From: Holophagales bacterium UBA5066
Lineage (GTDB): Bacteria > Acidobacteriota > Thermoanaerobaculia > UBA5066
Direction of reading: 5' to 3'
DNA length: 17,616 bases
Assembly (NCBI GenBank): GCA_002414905.1
Contig: DIAY01000079.1
Coordinates: 1 to 17,616, forward strand
This document shows, piece by piece, positions 14,566-17,616 of the stretch; the first letter of the stretch is position 1; each line of letters begins with the position of its first letter. The notes under the pieces were generated by a model that saw only the letters and a program-made list of their open reading frames with translations, searched no databases and was not told where the DNA came from. The translations under genes were made by a program, and so were the position numbers.

Positions 14566-15350
14566 GGGCGCGGCGCCTGCGGATCCGGGAGCTGCGGAGC
14601 CCCGCGGAGTTCGCCGAGGCGTCGCAGGCGGCCAAGGCGGCGTGGGGATTTCCCGATCTGATGGTCCCGCCGCCACCCGACATGATCACCGCCACCCATT
14701 CGGGAGGGATGACGGCGGGCGCATTCGAAGGGGAGGACCTCCTCGGCTTCGTCCACGCCGTGCCCCGAACGAACCTGGGGCGGCCGGCGATCCACTCGCA
14801 CCTCCTGGCCGTGCGGCCCGCAGCCCAGCGACGCGGCCTGTCGGTACTTCTGAAGCTCTACCAGCGCGAGTGGTGCCTCGCGCGCGGAATCGGGCTCGTC
14901 ACGTGGACGTTCGACCCGTTCATGCTCCGCAACGCGTGGCTGAACCTCGTGAGGCTCGGCGCGACCGTTCCCGTCTTCCTCCCGAACTTCTACGGGAGGA
15001 TCGGCGGGATCTACGGCGACCTTCCGAGCGACCGGTTCGAGGCACACTGGAGGCTCGAGAGCCCGCGCGTCGAACGCGCCACGCTCGGCGAGACCTCCGA
15101 GGTGAAGCCGGAGGAGGCGGCTGCGCTCCCCGTCGTGCGGTCCGGGCGCCTTCCGTCGACGAACCGCGCGCTCCTGCCGTTCCCGGCGGGTTTTCCGGAG
15201 GTCTTTCGTGACGACCCGGCGGCAGGAATCGCGGCCCGTAGCCGATTCGGCCGTAGCGCCGCGGCGCTCTTCGCCCGGGGGTGGGAGGCCGTTTCAGTCG
15301 TCGAGACGGCTGACGGGCCGGCCTACGTCCTCGAACGACGATCGGCGTAG
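14562..15350 (+). CDS. GNAT superfamily acyltransferase, COG3375-type (probable amino-acid N-succinyl/acetyltransferase)
   Basis: The 262-residue protein has the GNAT core in its first two thirds: HSHLLAVRPAAQRRGLSVLLK (split over 78-98) holds the beta4 strand and the pyrophosphate loop Q-R-R-G-L-S, followed by TWTFDPFMLRNAWLNLVRLGA and NFYG...YGDLPSDRFEAHW, blocks characteristic of the COG3375 group. Members of this group sit beside N-succinylamino acid racemase genes and acylate D-amino acids from succinyl-CoA in the Geobacillus pathway. ATG 14562 overlaps the M20 stop. The C-terminal 80 residues are less conserved. Donor and acceptor cannot be read from sequence alone. Confidence 0.85.
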   Translation: MRARRLRIRELRSPAEFAEASQAAKAAWGFPDLMVPPPPDMITATHSGGMTAGAFEGEDLLGFVHAVPRTNLGRPAIHSHLLAVRPAAQRRGLSVLLKLYQREWCLARGIGLVTWTFDPFMLRNAWLNLVRLGATVPVFLPNFYGRIGGIYGDLPSDRFEAHWRLESPRVERATLGETSEVKPEEAAALPVVRSGRLPSTNRALLPFPAGFPEVFRDDPAAGIAARSRFGRSAAALFARGWEAVSVVETADGPAYVLERRSA

Positions 15351-15385
15351 CATCCGCCCGACCTTCCGATAGAAGAGGAGACACC

Positions 15386-15661
15386 ATGAAGCGTTTCGCC
15401 GCCACGCTCGCCGTCCTCGCCCTCGCCGCCGCGCCGGCGCTGGCCGCCGACAAGTCCTACCAGGTGACCGGGCCAATCGTCTCGGTGACCGAGACGGTCA
15501 TCGTCGTCGACAAGTCCGGAGAGAAGTTCGAGATCGCCCGCACCGGGAATACGAAGCTGACGGGAGAGCTGAAGGTCGGGACGAAGGTCACCGTCAAGTA
15601 CACGATGACCGCGACCTCGATCGAGGCGAAGGACGACAAGGCTCCCGCCAAGAAGAAGTAG
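15386..15661 (+). CDS. Small exported protein of unknown function
   Basis: The product has 91 residues with a clear signal peptide MKRFAATLAVLALAAAPALA, cut after about residue 20. The mature part of about 70 residues alternates hydrophobic and polar residues (VTGPIVSVTETVIVVDKSG, GTKVTVKYTM), which suggests a small beta-barrel or OB-like fold, and ends in a Lys/Ala tail KAPAKKK. I do not recognise the family with confidence; DUF5666-like exported proteins look similar. GAGGAG at 15376-15381 is a good ribosome site. It follows the GNAT gene by 35 bases, so it may be co-transcribed, but a functional link is not evident. Confidence 0.75.
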   Translation: MKRFAATLAVLALAAAPALAADKSYQVTGPIVSVTETVIVVDKSGEKFEIARTGNTKLTGELKVGTKVTVKYTMTATSIEAKDDKAPAKKK

Positions 15662-15674
15662 GCGCGGCGCCTAC
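15658..15674. repeat. Inverted repeat containing both convergent stop codons
   Basis: GTAGGCGC-G-GCGCCTAC is a perfect 8-bp inverted repeat. Its left arm holds the TAG (15659-15661) of the small exported gene and its right arm, on the minus strand, the TAG (15673-15671) of the polyphosphate:AMP phosphotransferase gene. No T-tract follows on either side, so an intrinsic terminator is not supported. Confidence 0.7.
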
Positions 15675-17200
15675 AGCGCCTCTTCCAGCCGGTCGCAGAG
15701 CGTCGAGAGGACGGTCAGCCGGGCGGCCTTCTTGTCGGTCGCGGCGACGAGCGTCCAGGTCGCGTCGTGCGTGGAGGTGCGCGCGACCATCTCGTCGATC
15801 GCGGTCTCGTACGCATCCCACTTCTCGCGGTTGCGCCAGTCCTCGTCGGTGATCTTGTGCTTCTTCCACTCGACGTGCTCGCGCTCGCGGAAGCGGCGGA
15901 GCTGCTCCTGGGGCGAGATGTGGAGCCAGAGCTTGGAGAGTGCGATCCCCGACTCGACGAGCTGGGCCTCGAAGTCGTTGATTTCGAGGTAGGCCCGCTT
16001 CCACTCCTTTTCCTTCGCGAAGCCCTCGACCCGCTCGACCAGGACACGCCCGTACCAGGAGCGGTCGTAGATCGTGAAGCTCCCGCCGGGCGGGATGTGT
16101 CTCCAGAATCGCCAGAGGTAGTGGTGAGCGCGCTCCTCGTCTGTCGGCGCGGCGATCGGGATGACGCGGTAGACCCGCGCGTCGAGCGCCCAGGTCACGC
16201 GACGGATCGCTCCTCCCTTGCCGGCGGCATCCGAGCCCTCGAAAACCGCGACGCTCGAGACTCCCTTCTTCTTCCCCGCCCACGCGAGCTTCGCGAGCCG
16301 CTCCTGCAGGCGCGGGAGCTCCTTTTTGTATTCTTCCTCCGAGACGGTCCGCTCGAGGTCGACGGTGGAGAGGACGCCCGCGGCCATCGGAGGCTTCACC
16401 GCAGCCGACTTCGTCGCGCGCTTCGGCCCGCCCGCCACCTTTTTCGCGGCGGCTTCCTTCAACGTCGCACTCTTCTCCTCTGTCTCCTTCAGGGCCGCGA
16501 GGCGCGCCTCGAGGGCCTCGACGACGGCTCGACCGACGGCGAGGTCGCGCCAGCGGTCGTCGGTGGCCTCGACGATCGTCCAGGGCGTATCGGCCGCGTC
16601 GGTCATCCGGAGGGCACGCTCGGCGGTCTTCACGAACCGGTCGTAGTGGCCGAAGTGCTTCCAGTCGAGGCGCGTCACCTTGAAGCGCGTCTCGGGGTCC
16701 GTCTCGAACTTCCTGAGCCGCTTCTTCTGCGCGTCCTTCGAGAGATGGAACCAGCACTTGACGAGGAGCGCGCCATCCTTCGCGAGCTCCTTCTCGAAGA
16801 AGGCGACCCTCGTCAGCTCGGCGTCGAAGCGTGCGGCCCCGATCTTCCCGGTCGTCCGTTTGAGAATCGGCTCGGTGTACCAGGAGCCGAAGAAGACGCC
16901 GATCCGGCCGCGCGCGGGGAGGGTCCGCCAGAAGCGCCACGCGGAGGGGCGATCGCGCTCCTCGTCGGTGCGCGGGCCGAAGACGTTCGTCTCCACGCCG
17001 CGCGGATCGAGCCACTCGAGGAGGCGGTTGACCGTGTCGCCCTTGCCGGAGCCGTCGGCGCCGGCGACGACGACGATCACGGAGACCTTCGTCTTCAGGA
17101 GAGCGAACTGCGCCTGGAGAAGGCGTGCACGCAGCGTGGGCAGCTCCGCCGCGTACTCCTCCTTCGAGAGCTTCCGTCCCAGCTCGGCCGTCTCGAACAC
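15671..17200 (-). CDS. pap: Polyphosphate:AMP phosphotransferase (two fused PPK2 domains)
   Basis: The enzyme uses polyphosphate to phosphorylate AMP to ADP. The 509 residues contain two PPK2 domains. The N-domain (1-235) has Walker A AGADGSGKGDT with Lys53 and FFGSWYTEPI where one-domain enzymes have DRSWY, which is usual for the N-half of this family. A Lys/Ala-rich linker (about 237-272) joins it to the C-domain (273-509) with Walker A EGSDAAGKGG (Lys328), the lid region APTDEERAHHYLWRFW and DRSWYGRVLVERV (379-391). The start GTG 17200 is preceded by GGGAGGGG. It stands alone on the minus strand, 103 bases behind prfA and tail-to-tail with the small exported gene. Nucleotide specificity is assigned from the two-domain architecture. 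Confidence 0.94.
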   Translation of the reverse strand: MFETAELGRKLSKEEYAAELPTLRARLLQAQFALLKTKVSVIVVVAGADGSGKGDTVNRLLEWLDPRGVETNVFGPRTDEERDRPSAWRFWRTLPARGRIGVFFGSWYTEPILKRTTGKIGAARFDAELTRVAFFEKELAKDGALLVKCWFHLSKDAQKKRLRKFETDPETRFKVTRLDWKHFGHYDRFVKTAERALRMTDAADTPWTIVEATDDRWRDLAVGRAVVEALEARLAALKETEEKSATLKEAAAKKVAGGPKRATKSAAVKPPMAAGVLSTVDLERTVSEEEYKKELPRLQERLAKLAWAGKKKGVSSVAVFEGSDAAGKGGAIRRVTWALDARVYRVIPIAAPTDEERAHHYLWRFWRHIPPGGSFTIYDRSWYGRVLVERVEGFAKEKEWKRAYLEINDFEAQLVESGIALSKLWLHISPQEQLRRFREREHVEWKKHKITDEDWRNREKWDAYETAIDEMVARTSTHDATWTLVAATDKKAARLTVLSTLCDRLEEAL

Positions 17201-17203
17201 TTT

Positions 17204-17220
17204 CCCCTCCCGGCCGGGAG
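17204..17220 (-). promoter_or_regulatory. 14-bp palindrome overlapping the pap ribosome-binding site
   Basis: CTCCCGGCCGGGAG (17207-17220) is a perfect palindrome whose 3' half, on the minus strand, is the start of the Shine-Dalgarno GGGAGGGG (17211-17204), four to six bases before GTG 17200. A second CTCCC lies further upstream (17230-17226), so the ribosome site could pair with either. It could modulate translation, or it could be a chance effect of high GC. Confidence 0.4.
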
Positions 17221-17303
17221 TCCCTCGGGAGAGAGGAGAGAAAGAGGACGGGAAGCGCGGCGTCGCTGTAAAAAAGGCGTCGCGAGAAAGAGTCCCGGGG
17301 GCG

Positions 17304-17616
17304 TCAGGCCTTTGAGAGCTCCATTTTGAGCTTTTCGGCCTGGAAATGGGCGACGAGGGGTTCGATCAGCTCGTCGAGCCTGCCGTCGAGAACCTCGCCG
17401 AGCCGGTGAGAGGTGAACCCGATCCGGTGGTCCGTGACCCGGGACTGTGGAAAGTTGTAGGTGCGGATCTTCTCGGAGCGATCTCCCGAGCCGACCATCT
17501 TCTTGCGATCGGCGGCGTAGGCCGCCTCCTTCCTCTCCCGTTCCATCTCGAAGAGCCGGGCCCGCAGGACGCGCATCGCCTTCGCCTTGTTTTTGACCTG
17601 CGAGCGCTCGTCCTGG
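17304..17616 (-). CDS. prfA: Peptide chain release factor 1, C-terminal part (5' end outside window)
   Basis: The visible 103 codons read QDERSQVKNKAKAMRVLRARL at the window edge, then RSEKIRTYNFPQSRVTDHRIGF, which is the distinctive C-terminus of RF1, and end with FQAEKLKMELSKA. RF1 ends translation at UAA and UAG; the GGQ and PxT motifs lie upstream, beyond the window. The GGQ Gln would be the substrate of PrmC encoded at 5579-6421. The frame is intact up to position 17616. Confidence 0.96.
   Translation of the reverse strand, partial: QDERSQVKNKAKAMRVLRARLFEMERERKEAAYAADRKKMVGSGDRSEKIRTYNFPQSRVTDHRIGFTSHRLGEVLDGRLDELIEPLVAHFQAEKLKMELSKA

Noticed and set aside
16860..16900. Loss of the DRSWY motif in the N-terminal PPK2 domain of pap as a sign of inactivation
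   Set aside because: The variant FFGxWY is normal for the N-terminal half of two-domain polyphosphate:AMP phosphotransferases.
17255..17306. T6 run after prfA as an intrinsic terminator
   Set aside because: The bases before the run (GCGACGCC) form a direct repeat rather than a stem, so no hairpin precedes the T-tract.

Overview
The window is GC-rich bacterial chromosome, densely packed, with many GTG and TTG starts and 4-nt gene overlaps. The gene set (lytic transglycosylase with a long alpha-helical body, SurA-like exported protein, MurA, heme-A oxidase assembly genes, two-domain polyphosphate kinase 2, REP-associated transposase) suggests an aerobic Gram-negative-type bacterium. The combination and the GGGGTCAG-headed repeats would fit Acidobacteriota or a myxobacterial/deltaproteobacterial relative. 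This placement is inference and weak; no rRNA or tRNA is present to settle it.

Layout, left to right. (1) 1-869 (+): 3' part of a REP-associated tyrosine transposase (RAYT), followed by an intergenic patch with two 31-nt repeats and several short inverted repeats. (2) 1128-1847 (+): secreted SurA-N-like protein, overlapping tail-to-tail by 49 nt the last gene of a minus-strand cell-wall group, prmC - murA - slt (6421 down to 1799). (3) 12058 down to 6563 (-): a seven-gene cytochrome-oxidase assembly operon: cupredoxin-like lipoprotein, ctaA (heme A synthase), ctaB (heme O synthase), ABC ATPase, ABC-2 permease, SCO copper chaperone, DUF420 membrane protein. All six junctions are 4-nt overlaps of the ATGA/GTGA/TTGA type. 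A good sigma-70-like promoter lies at 12142-12114. (4) 12175-12238: a perfect 64-bp palindrome (two 31-nt arms, 2-nt spacer), with the shape of a REPIN and the same GGGGTCAG head as the repeats next to the RAYT. (5) 12311-15661 (+): an enolase-superfamily N-acylamino acid racemase / o-succinylbenzoate synthase, an M20 metallopeptidase and a COG3375-type GNAT acyltransferase in overlapping order, then a small exported protein. (6) 17200 down to 15671 (-): polyphosphate:AMP phosphotransferase (two fused PPK2 domains). (7) 17616 down to 17304 (-): the C-terminal end of peptide chain release factor 1 (prfA).

Functionally, the two most coherent blocks are the oxidase-maturation operon (heme A synthesis plus copper delivery plus an ABC exporter, with no oxidase subunit in sight) and the racemase/deacylase/acyltransferase trio, whose content matches the known N-succinylamino acid racemase route that converts D-amino acids irreversibly to L-amino acids. 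The RAYT and the two groups of GGGGTCAG repeats look like one mobile family spread over at least 11 kb. I see no CRISPR array, prophage, restriction or other defence gene, and no wholly new system. The most unusual items are the perfect REPIN-like palindrome beside a promoter, the cupredoxin lipoprotein heading the oxidase operon, and the shared-stop inverted repeat at 15658-15674.
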